Shown piece by piece: positions 47,098-58,300 of a stretch of DNA of 64,000 nt. How positions within the stretch are numbered: the stretch's first letter is position 1; each line of letters opens with the position of its first letter. Made by a program: the position numbers and the translations under genes. The notes below the pieces were generated by a model, which saw only the letters and a list, made by a program, of their open reading frames with translations, was not told the origin of the DNA and did no database searches. Origin of the DNA: Azolla pinnata (taxonomy: Eukaryota > Streptophyta > Polypodiopsida > Salviniales > Salviniaceae); assembly GCA_037176905.1 (NCBI GenBank), contig JBBBWG010026801.1, positions 1 through 64,000 of the forward strand. Direction: 5' to 3'.

Positions 47098-47225
47098 CTG
47101 GACCTCTGCAGCACAGACGATCCTCGATTCGATTCGATTCGATCCGATCCGATCTGGAATCTTCCGTGACCTGGAACCCGGGAATCTTCCGTGACCTGGA
47201 ATCTGGGAATCTTCCTCCGCCCCCA
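46810..47225. repeat. (GT)n run and a 187-bp tandem duplication built on (GAT)n
   Basis: After a (GT)15 run come two copies of about 187 bp (46846-47033 and 47034-47220). Each consists of a (GAT)16-20 array, then TCTGGACCTCTGCAGCACAG, a (GATTC/GATCC) run, and two CTTCCGTGACCTGGAA-like phrases. The copies differ at very few positions apart from array length. They lie upstream of HSP90. ORFs across them encode Ile or His runs only. Confidence 0.85.
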
Positions 47226-47570
47226 ATCACCGACGCCTTCCGGAAACTGCCGCGTCGAATCGCTCGACCCGTATCTGCTTGCTTATGTTAGCTGCGGCGC
47301 GGCAGCTTGCAGCTCCAGATCGGGGAATCTTCCGCGATCCTGGGAAAATCCGTCCCCGATCCATCACGAACACGCCTTCCGAAATCGCATCGATGAACCG
47401 CCGACCCGCTGCCTGCTGCTAATAGCTGTAGCGACGCGCAGTGCCTGATCTGGAATCTTCCCCGATCCATCACGAACGCCTTCTAAACCTGCCTTGATGA
47501 ACCGCTCGACCTGTATTTGTAGCTAATTAGCTGCAGCAACATGCAATGCCTCCTCAACCATCTCGCGACG
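47226..47570. repeat. Diverged tandem repeat, about 130-bp unit
   Basis: Three diverged copies share CATCACGAACRCCTTC-like, GAACCGCTCGACC-like and TAGCTGCRGCRRCRYGCA-like blocks and GGAATCTTCC. The last block links this array to the neighbouring 187-bp duplication, so the two probably share an origin. Confidence 0.65.
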
Positions 47571-49414
47571 GATCGTGCTTAACTTGATTGATTACATTGC
47601 GAAATCTTGATTCCTTTTAGGAAGCAGAAGAAAGGATCTCTAATCCTCGGTTCCTGATTCGATTTCAGGCGAACTGTGCAAACACCAACCTTTGTCTTGA
47701 TGTCAGACAACATTGATCTACCGAGAAATGGAAAACCGTATGTAAAATAAAAAAAACGAGGAGTACTATCTTCCACTCGCACAATGCAAAAGAAGCAACT
47801 GCCCAGCGGTAGTTCACGTCTTTTGAAAGTAACTCCCTGAGTAATCAAGACTCTTCAAACAAAGACCTTCGCTAACAGTGGCCCAACCTGCACATTTTGA
47901 GATCTTGTCATCATTCACGGTCTGGGTTTTCTTTTTAACATTTTATTCCTACTCTACCTTAGATCATAGCCATTCAAAAGATTCAACACCTTAATGATAG
48001 ATACAAAAGACCAGCAATAACTTGTCAAGATTGTATCTTACATTGTATACAAGAATCGATACATGGTTAGCTCTTTACTTTAAGCAGCTAATAGCCCTTG
48101 AATCGATGTTATAGTTTTTGCCAAATCTAATAGATCGTACTTTTGATAAGTCCAAATTTGTCACTCCTCTTGATCATTTGGGGTTAGTCAAATAGTTCTC
48201 TCGAATCCACTTGATTCTCATTTTATCCCTATTTTTTCAATAACAAATAGAAAAAAGACTGCAATACCAAGCATAAAGCTCAATTGAAATATATATTCAT
48301 TTATACATACATATATATTTGTGTGCAGTTTAAGCTCACCAAGATGAGTTGATTAACACTCACTAAAATCCTTGAATTGCTGATTGCCATTCAATACGGA
48401 TTTGAGCATTCTTGTAATTGTATTCATACAAGCATTATCAATCCCTAGGTGAGGTAAAATGGTTCTGATGCTACTTTGGAGCTTTGCTTCCAAATTTGGT
48501 TGATTTTCGGAAACAAAACCAATCAAACAATGCAAGTTGTTGCTGCAGGCTAAGAGCCATGGTTAAACTGCTTATAGATCCATAGTTGGAACTCAAACCC
48601 TAAACCCTAAACCTTGGAAAAAAGAACCCAAATGGCTTTGTTACCGCCAAGGGACACAGACATTACACGCTCTGGTATTCTGCTATGATTAGCATTAACG
48701 CAACATTCATTGATGAGAACATGTAATCAATATATCTCATGACACATCATACCTGAAGCCAATTACAAGATTCACGACATAATCCAACTACAAATCACCA
48801 ATGATAACTTATCAGGCGCTGTCCACAATTACTCCAAAGTCATTGTGCACAGATACTGTTTACAACCTAATATTGGCAAACAGACGAAATCATCACATTT
48901 CTCCACTTCACCCTGTATTGGTCTACAGCCTTTGATGCTCCTTGATCAGTCAATCAAAATTTCAAAGCGCGGAAGTTGAGTTCTCCGTATCCAAACCATA
49001 TACTTATACAAAAGAAACATTTGATCAACCAAGATTGAAATGATAGCCACACAGAAAAAATGTGAAAGGAGAATTTGGAATATTAAGGAATGAAAAACAA
49101 TGGAGTAAAAAGCAGTGAAATGCAAACAGGATTTGAGACGATACAAATTCACCCAGACCTGTGACTAGAGAACAGACATTCTAAGAGATTTGCGCAAAGA
49201 ATCATATATACTCCAAAATATAATGCATCAGCAGATCTGACGAAGTAATGTGCCATAACATATTAAATCCTGGATCATGTTCCCAAAACAGCCAAGAAGA
49301 GAATTCTACAATTAACACAGCATAGCGACAATTCTTATTTCTTCGAATTCTCATTGAAAAAAATGCACTACACTACTATAATACTTATTTCTTTGATATG
49401 TCTTGATAACCAGG
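47571..49414. other. Intergenic stretch, one possible orphan exon
   Basis: Mostly A/T-rich sequence. On the minus strand 48353-48535 encodes about 60 residues that look protein-like (AKLQSSIRTILPHLGIDNAC), after an acceptor-like CTGCAG near 48550. No partner exons could be joined. AAACCCTAAACC boxes occur near 48597-48615. Confidence 0.4.
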
Positions 49415-51672
49415 TTACTTGGTCTTTGCCTTCGGAGATGGTAGCAGCTGTAAGAAAAAGCAAAAAAGAAATCACCAAGTGAATCTGTTGAGCACAAGAA
49501 CTACACTCCTAACTCGCAAAACTTACAACCAGAATTGTCCCAAGTACAAAATTGTTATGGGAATAGGCCTAAATCGCAATTTCAAAAAGCTACTTATTTA
49601 GTTCAGAATGCTAACAATATCATACCCAGAATGCCGTGATGCATGAAACCATGAAATCTGACATTCTCAACCCTGATGAAACTATTCCCGAAAGCTAAAG
49701 ATATACTAAACAAACAGGACCATTACCAGAATACTTAATAAGTTTCACAACCAATGCATGAAACTATTAAACCCATGAAAGCATGAAACCAGTAGACCCA
49801 CGACAGCATGAAACCATAAAACCCTAGAAGTCATGAAACCATTAAACCCATGAAAGACATGAAACCGAAAATTTGTCAGTATCTATACCTGATAACACGA
49901 TATCAATGATGTAACCAAACCAAAAGCTCCTGTAACCCTTGGTGTGACTTTCTTTGGGGCCAGCTGGAGGAGCCCAATAGCCACTACAATATCCAATGAG
50001 GACTTGATGCATCCAAGCAGCCTTTGATCTAGCTGCTTTTGCAACCTTTCATGTTCCTTCACATAGATCAAAAGGAGCACATACTTCAAAATCAGAACTT
50101 TCCAAAATAGGACAATCAATCCTAAGATTAGATACTCACAGATGGGTCATTGGAAGTCTTCTTTTTCTGTGCAATGCGCAGTACTTCTGATAACTGCACA
50201 ACCAAAACAGCACATTTCCTAAATTACCAAATGAACGTTGCATGGACACGGCATAAACAACTTCTCAAAAGTGAGAAGAAATAAGCTAAGATTTTAAACT
50301 AGAATGACAAATGACAGAAATACCAATCTATGAGAATACTATTCACTTTGAATCGTTTTTCCAACTAAAGGTGCATTACATCACATGGTCAGACAAGATT
50401 CGATCAGTTCTTCCAAAATAACGGTCGCCTTGCAGGGTATTCCTTCATTTTAATGGAATTTAGTGTTGCCTTGATAATGCTATTGCAAATATATAAGGTA
50501 ATGGCAAACTTACCTCCAGCAGTGAGTTTGCAGTACAACCTCCAAGGAAGCAATATAATGCGATTCTTGAAAAAAGTTCCGTACGGTCTTTATTCTACAA
50601 TATAACAGAGACATAACTTTATAGGTTCATGATCTGTTTTCCTTTGATTAGGCAACTTCGAGTGATCCAGAACTAAGGTAGGTAGATGTAAACCTTGTAT
50701 ATTCCTGTCCTCCCTGCCCATACAATTTGATCAAGCGCAAAGAATGTAGCCATTAGTGAGCTCTTTGACTGCCAAAATAAAAAAGCCACCACCATCAAAG
50801 ACATTCATTCACCTCGTTTGCCAATGCAAAGATATTTATAACTGAACAGTAACCAAAAAAGGGCTGCGCACCTTCGAGAGTAGCACCAATGGTAAAGGGG
50901 TTGATTTTGAAGGCGGTGTGAGCAACGCTTCCAGCTCATTTACAGACTGCATATATGATACAGGAAATCTAATATAATGGCAGTAGGTTTCAGTCTTAAA
51001 TGCACGAAAAACTGCAGAAATCTATGTGCTTAACCATCCTGATGGCCCATCAGATGTCTTGCCATCAATATCTTATGCACAGATACACAAATCACTTATG
51101 TAGAAAACAGCCACAAAGGCGTATCATTTAATAAATTCAAATTGAATAGGAGCCTCTAATGAATTCGACTTGAAACTGGCGAGAGCTAGCGAACAATGTA
51201 ATGAGGGGTTCTAGCTTTCCATCTCTAATACGGACAGGGCCAATGCAGGAAAGAACTGCAGCAGTATATGTGCACCACCACCACATTACCAAAATACAGG
51301 GGGGGGGGGGTTCTAATGTGCACGCAAAGACAAGAAAACTCTCAGAACAATCTAATGACGTGAAAGCTGTCAATACTGCGCACGATGCATTCCTTCAATT
51401 GCGAAGATCCAAAGCATGGACGCATTATCATTCATGTGGTTCAAAACATAGCTTGAAACAAGAGAAAGAACTAATGATACCTTCAACAAGCGGAAGACCT
51501 TGCGAGCAAGGCTTGTGGTTCTATCTACTTCGCGTGCAACCCCTGGCTCACCCCCACTGATGAACTTGGATCCATACTGAATCGCACGACATATCTTGTC
51601 TCTTGATTCTGACTGGCTCAGGTATGCCTTGACCAGTGCTAACTCCGCTCTAACTGCATCCAATGACTCCAT
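49415..51672 (-). CDS. PEX11: Peroxisomal membrane protein PEX11 (plant C/D/E type), 7 exons, 225 aa
   Basis: A peroxisomal membrane-shaping protein that drives elongation and division of peroxisomes. Exons: 51481-51672, 50872-50946, 50694-50768, 50514-50594, 50140-50193, 49889-50056, 49415-49447, all ending in phase 0. The N-terminus SLDAVRAELALVKAYLSQSE plus RDKICRAIQYGSKF is the amphipathic, membrane-bending part. SLARKVFRLLK, STPLPLVLLSKSK, FALDQIVWAGRTGIYK, SSLDIVVAIGLLQLAPKKV and TPRVTGAFGLVTSLISCYQ are nearly identical to plant PEX11 proteins. The 11-codon final exon gives LLPSPKAKTK and stop, with a lysine-rich tail as in relatives. Length is normal. The last intron contains a minisatellite. 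Confidence 0.96.
49745..49868. repeat. Minisatellite in the last intron of PEX11
   Basis: Four imperfect units of about 32 bp carry CATGAAACCATTAAACCCAT. They end about 20 bp from the donor of the last intron and are read as CATGAAA-type on the + strand. Confidence 0.65.
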
Positions 51673-52610
51673 AACCACCTAGATCTGTACCCGTCACGTG
51701 CAAGCAAAAGCTTAGGAGGAGGAGGAGGAGGAGGAGGAGAAGAAGAAGAAGAAGAAGAAGAAGAAGGGAGGAGAAAGATCGGAAACTCGTAAGCTGTATA
51801 TCATGCAAGAGCGCGATTCACAAAGCGGAGAATCTATCAGACAGTACAAGGTTGAAACTCTGGGAAAGCAAGCTTCAAAGACAACTCGATGATCTGGATT
51901 GGTACGGGTACGTAACGGCTATATAACAAGGATCAGAAGCAGACGGCTGGATCTGATGAAAGAGGTCGACGTAGGAAAAAGTGCGGGACGTGGCAGGAAA
52001 GATCTAGAGCAAACATGTGCGACGGGCATGGTATTGGCAGGAGGGAAAAGAAGAAAAGATTGATTTTCACTCTCTATCTGATGGAGCAAGGCACAACTGC
52101 AAAGAAGAAGAAGAAGAACGATGATGAATACAAAGGTGATGTTGGTGGTGGTTGGTGGTGGCAATGGGGAGAGAAAAGAAAAGATTTTTCTGTGCCTCGT
52201 GAAACGAAGAACGAAAGGAAGAGATAACAGCGGCAGCTGAATCAGACAAACAAGACGACGACGAAGACGACGACGACGACGACGACGAAGAAGAAGAAGA
52301 AGAAGAAGAAGAAGAAGATCGTGGCGAGAATATACAGAAATGGAAGGAAGCAAAGCGTGGTAGCTACCGACCTGCGTGCGTATGTCTGCTTGGATGCGCG
52401 CGGGCGTCGGAGAGCAGGAGCAGGAGCAGCAGAAGGCGATGTCTTCTTCATGTGCTGCTTCTTGTACCGTGAAGAAGACGAAGACGAAGAAGAAGAAGAA
52501 GAAGAAGAAGAAGAAGACGAGAGAATTGCGCGCTCTGAGTCCATTGGCGCACTCAGAAAAGAGAGAAGAGAAGAGAAGAGAAGAAAAGAGAGAAAGAAAG
52601 AGAGAGAAAG
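51673..52610. other. PEX11 5' flank with polypurine microsatellites
   Basis: (GGA)n and (GAA)n at 51715-51770 lie within 100 bp of the PEX11 start. (GAC)n to (GAA)n follows at 52254-52318, then (GAA)n at 52480-52518 and (GAGAA)n at 52560-52615. All are purine-rich on the + strand, so the gene's coding strand is pyrimidine-rich there. No gene is seen. Confidence 0.6.
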
Positions 52611-53310
52611 GGCGAGTTGATTATGCCCTAATTACAGCAGTTGGAAGGTGATTATTCCCTAATTACAGTAACGGACGGTGTTTGTGCCCTGATTACAGTA
52701 GAGGACGGTGATTGTGCCCTAATTACAGCAGAGGCAGGTGATTATTCCCTAATTGCCATTGAGGACGGTGATTGTGCCCTAATTACTACAGAGGAAGGTG
52801 ATTATTCCCTAATTACGATAGAGGACGGTGATTATGCCCTCGTAGTAGAGGACAACGATTACGGCCTCGTTACCGTAGAGGACGGTGATTATGGCCTCAA
52901 TTACAGCACGAGGATGGTGATTATGGCCTCAATTACAGCACGAGGATGGTGATTATGCCCTCAATTACAGCACGAGGACGGTGATTATGGCCTCGATCAC
53001 AACAGAGGCTCGCGATTATACCCGTGATTTTACCTTGATCATAGCAGAGGCGGGTGATTTATGCTCTGGTTACAATAGAGGTTAGCGATTAAACCTTGAT
53101 TACAGCTGGCTGATCATGCCTTGATTGATTATAGCAGAGCCGAGTGATTATGCCATGATTACAACAAAGGCTGGCGATTTTGCCCTGATTATAGCTAAGG
53201 TGGCTGATCATGCCTCGGTTATAGCAAAGCCGACTGATTATGTCATGATTACAACTACCTTGCTCACAAATGACGGCAATTATCCCTTGATTACAGATCG
53301 ATTCGACGGC
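52611..53310. repeat. 30-bp minisatellite, frame-preserving in its left half
   Basis: More than twenty units carry GTGATTATKCCCTAATTACA plus a GAGGACG-like tail. From about 52640 to 52850 the unit is 30 bp and keeps one reading frame on the + strand, giving repeats of the type GDYALIT-x-E. Further right the unit drifts to about 32 bp (CCTCAATTACAGCACGAGGA) and then to longer diverged units ending near 53300. Confidence 0.85.
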
Positions 53311-55324
53311 TCAATTCGTGTTCGATGACTTCACTGCACTGTTTCCTGATGGTTCCCGCTGCACAAGTAACGCAACTTGGATTCCAGACAACGACATAAC
53401 GGCAGATCTCGGAAACATAGTTGGACGTGTTTACAATGCTCTCGGTATTTGGCTCTAATATGGCCGAATCTACATGAGCTGAAACGAGTACGAATGCAAC
53501 GATGTTATCAATCCGTTAATGCCCGCCGTGACACCAGCACCAATTCATTGTTATAGCGCTGTAATGTTTTTCGTACACACGTTCATCAATATACTTCATT
53601 CCAGCACTTTGCAAACTATCCAAACACCCAACCAAATTTGGAAGGAATACAACCCCCGAGCATGACAGATAATCACTCATTTCCGTGGAAACAATCACCG
53701 ACATCTTTCTCCTCTGTCACCATGACGTGGAATTCGCTCTTCGTGGCTTTCTGGTGTCCCAATCTCGAACCGATGCAAAGAACAAAGTTTTGGTCACAAA
53801 GCCTACAAGCTGGAAGCTGTATTATCGACATTATCCCCTACTCCAGAGGCTATATTTTTGAAGCTTAGTCATAAACCGTAATGGTTGACATTTTGCTACA
53901 CCTTTGGCCCATAATGCAGAAGAGAATGAATGGAATAATGGAGCATTTTGTCTGTACATTGAGTATACTTTTGGCTAACTTGGGGTGTTAGAATCACAGC
54001 CAAATGATGTTTGCCCACATCAGTGCTGAGGCCTTTAACCAGATTCCGACAAATTTAGCCTCTTGTAAACACACTCTGAATTTAGCTCCAAATAGAACTT
54101 GTCATCCGAGGAAAATATATAGAGACAAATGTAGACATCTCTTTGACCTTATGCTTGTGATGCATTATTCTGCCAATTGAATTCTGAAAGTGTGCAAGTT
54201 CACGCCATGAAATGAAATTTGCAGACAGTGACCGAAAACGAGACTCTCTGTACAGAAAATCAAAATCAGAAATGAGTAGCCTTTGTATTTGGAACTTGCA
54301 AAAAGAACTGGCTCCATCAAAGCAATCTATCCATGATGCAGCATCAGAAGTGGCCTACCATAGTAACAATCCGCAACACTGCTGACGACGAACAAATCTA
54401 TGTATTTCATTCAATTCAATTCTCAAAAAATGTTTCAAGCTCAGTATGTACAAAATACCTCTCGTACAACACACGCCATACCAGTTGAGAGATGATGCTT
54501 GACCAACCCTTTGGGCTGGCTTGCTACACATATGGGAAAGTTAATGCAAGTTTTGGCACCAAGTCACACTTAATTCTGCCTCCAGGATACAATGTACAAG
54601 CATGTATACCTATACCTGGATTCACTAAGATCCTTCTCGGATTGGCCCCTTCGGCGGAGAGCTGTTTTTCTCCGCTGCCATACTACAAATAATTAAAAAT
54701 CTTCTTGATGAGCAATGAACAACTGAAAATGGGAGAAGAAAGTGTTTTCAAAAAGGTACAAGTACATGTCCGCGCTTAAGGAGAATTTGCTTCAGGGAAA
54801 ACATCTGGGCTATATGTAGTATTCTCTACACAGTAGTATAAACTGTAAAACAAAGTCAATAAGCATCCACACATTGAAAATCTGAGAGGGTATTGATTTG
54901 TCATGAGCAAAAACAACATTAGCATATTCAGAATTTATGAATGAAAAATTTTGGGAAACAAAAAATACTTACATCATCACTCTTTACCTGTCAGCCAGTT
55001 TCCTCAAAAAGCCAGCCATGGAAAATCTCAATAAAGCTGGACTTCTTCACATCTAGAGAAGTCCTGCACATGCAGTTTCAATGCACCACAAAAAAGAACT
55101 TGTTAATCTGTGAGCTGTACAAATATGTTTATTTAATGATTAAAGGGAAGTGGCAAATCCCTGTTTTGTATCCATCAGTGAGCCGTACTGGATCAATCGT
55201 CTGTCTCATCATCCCACCCAAAAAAAAAGCGAGAGAAGAACTGGCAGCTGTTAGACCTCCAGGAGTATACACAGTTTGTTCTCTTTCTTTCTGATATGGC
55301 CACAACTACTTAGATCACCTTTCC
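53311..55324. other. Intergenic stretch, nothing recognised
   Basis: Two kilobases of A/T-rich sequence before the 3' end of the ZFC3H1-like gene. The short ORFs show no motif. I see no RNA gene, repeat array or mobile element here. Confidence 0.5.
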
Positions 55325-58300
55325 TCACAGAATTCTGTCACATTGTAGATCCACTGTCACACCCTTTGTAGCAGCTAATTCAGTAATTGAATCAATGTTG
55401 CCTGTTTTCCTTCCAATCATTAGTAACTTGCTCCATAGTGAAGTAGAAAACGGATATACTACGAGCGCCAATCGGTAGAAGGCTTCTGATAAATCATCGA
55501 GCTCAAGCAACTCTAAGAAAGTGCCTGCCTCAACCCAACATGATTCAGGTGCTTCTGGGAATGATTGATATAGAGAGTTGACTAAAAAGGAGGCAGACCA
55601 AAACAATGTGGCAGATTTAGTCAATGGGTTACAGTTATCAACCTTGGCTTGTACGGCTCTACAAGCAGCTAAAGCTAGTGTCACATTGTTTGGTAAAACC
55701 TCAAGGACCTTTTCTGTGAAATCTATAAACTCTTTCATAGGCAACATCTCTGTCGGAAGCAAGGTGGGTCCATACATGGTTTCAAGAATGGTGTTAAAAA
55801 ATGTACAATTGTTAGGACAATCCCCTAATAGACGGTCGACAAAATGGCGCACTCTTCGTTTCTTAATGCTGTCATAGAACCCCTTTGATAGAGGATGTGT
55901 AGATGCTAGAAGTTGAGCCTCCATCAAGCACCTATCCAACAAATTCAACATTTTCTCATAATTACTTGAAGGTTTAGTGGCGGTGAAGCTTCCCAAACTG
56001 CCACATACTAAAGCAGCAAATTCTTTCAAACATTGCAGTATGACATCTGCATCGGTTGCAATATTGAGGCTATTATGTAAGGCAATCTTGGCCGAATCAA
56101 AATCTCCATCAAGAGCTTCAGAGCATGCAAGGTTCAGATATCCAAAAACAGCATCCTGATATGAGAAAACCTGACCAGGAACCCTGAACTCCTTTTCAAG
56201 CTGCATTTTCACAATTGACGGTAGCAACTGGAAAGCCTTCTGAATATAACCATGCATTTGAGCTTCATTCAAAGATTGAAGATCACTTCTTAGTGTGTTC
56301 CACATTCCAACGGGGACATCACAGGCAGTTCCACAGAAATCTTTATAGACGGATCTAAAGCTCTCAGAACCACATATCTCAGCTGCACACCTAGCCAATA
56401 GGACCTTTGCAGAATCAGTACCTTTAGCATTAAGAGAAAATCCAATGTACTGGTTCCAGAGGAGTAGCTTTCCACTCTGATGCATTGGCCAGCGAGAGAG
56501 GGCCTTCTCAAAAATACTTAAACCCGCCATGTTCCCATGGAAATGAGCTTCTAAACGAGCACGGAGAATGGTTAGTTCAACTGAACTCAGGTATAAGTTG
56601 AAAAACTTTTCTGCTAATGTCAAAGAAAGCTCTAATCCCTCACATGCTGCTGCACATTGCACATAGTTGGCAGCAAAAACTTCCTTTGAGAGCCGCGACT
56701 CTGTGTCTAAGTGTAATTCAAGAGAATCAAGTGCCAGACAACCTTTGCCATCTGATGCTGCAATTTCCATGAGTTTCATTGCTTTACTAGTGCAAGGCTT
56801 CCTAACTTTGACATTGCACCAGATATTCTGAAAGCACAGGGGCTGCTTACAACCTAAATTTTCAATGATCTCCTTAGGTATCTGTGATTCTAAGATCACA
56901 TACGCACAGCAGATCCACAGAATGCAGAGATCGGAGTACACTAGATTGGAAAGAACGATTGATGCAGTGCTACTCTGATGACCTTCACCGTCTTTGGAAA
57001 CAGAAAGCATGAGTTTGTCAATCCATTTCATAGCATATTCACTTAAGCCTGAGACGCACATGCAATACAATTGCTGCAGGGACAAATCTAATAAAATGGA
57101 ACTTTTCTTCTCCACTGTTTGGTCTTGAAGGTCATCCTGGCTTCCTAAAGCAACAATAGCTTCTTCGTAGGCCTCCAGTCTCTTGGGTAAATGTCCTCTA
57201 CTGTTGATGAACATCATCCAAAGTTCATACGATCCCTTGTTGTGGTGGACCTGGAAAAGCAAATTCAAATAATGCAAAATACCAAAACCATCCCATCACC
57301 TTATAATTATTAAACAGTAATAGAGTGGGAAATTAAAATATCATTCTGTGGTAAGTTAGCACAGCGCATGTACATGAAAAGGACTTAGAATGGTTCTGTT
57401 CAGTCATAACAAGTTCTTCTGGAGCCTGCATTGGGAATTACTATGACATCTAAAATAGCATTGTTCTCATCTTTTTTACTCCGAACCTACATTTATTCAC
57501 TCACTAGTTAAGAGAAACATCACAGGTTGTAATTTTTTGCACCATGGAGAGAATAATGCATGAAATAACACATTCTAAACAAAACGTAATTCGCTGTGAG
57601 CATCCAAAAAGAGCTTACCACTTGAATACTAATGGGTACAGGCTATGTTACATACCGCGTGATAAAATAGATCATCTTTCGAGACACCCTCCTCCCATCT
57701 ACTAAAGAGGTGAAGATATACCACCCATAAAGCAACAAAAAATGGCTTCACCTCTAACCCTCTGGAAAGCATATAAAGAACCTGCATGTGTTTAAAACAT
57801 ACATGTTTCAGTATAGGATGTTCACATATACACTCATACCTCGAGCTGAGAACTATCTGAGAAGTTATTAATCAATTTCAACTTTAGTAGTGAAAGCAAT
57901 ATTTGATGTGATTACAAAGCCGGTGATAATTTAGCAAGACAAGCACAAAAACAAGCTGAATGACTAAACTAACACTAATTACCATAAGCAAACAACAGTG
58001 ACTATAATAGCAATTATATATTTTGGGAAAACAGAATAAACTCTACACTTGTCTCAAACAGTGGATACAACAGAATCATCACAGTACAAGCAAGCACCAA
58101 TTTCTGGGGTCGAATCTTACAGTCTTTTGAACTTCAGGCTTCTCAACCTTAAAATCGAAGTCAATAAGTTCCAATGCTGCCTCCATCAATGACTCTACAT
58201 CCTCCAGATTACTAGACAGACGATCCTGCAGACCACACAAATATTATAATAAGGTGGTGTAAGTAGGCTCTTACACATTTAAAAGTTAGAATTAACAGAG

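Noticed and set aside
46104-47114. 336-codon minus ORF
   Set aside because: It contains Ser runs from (GAT)n and (GA)n and overlaps the HSP90 first exon out of frame and its promoter.
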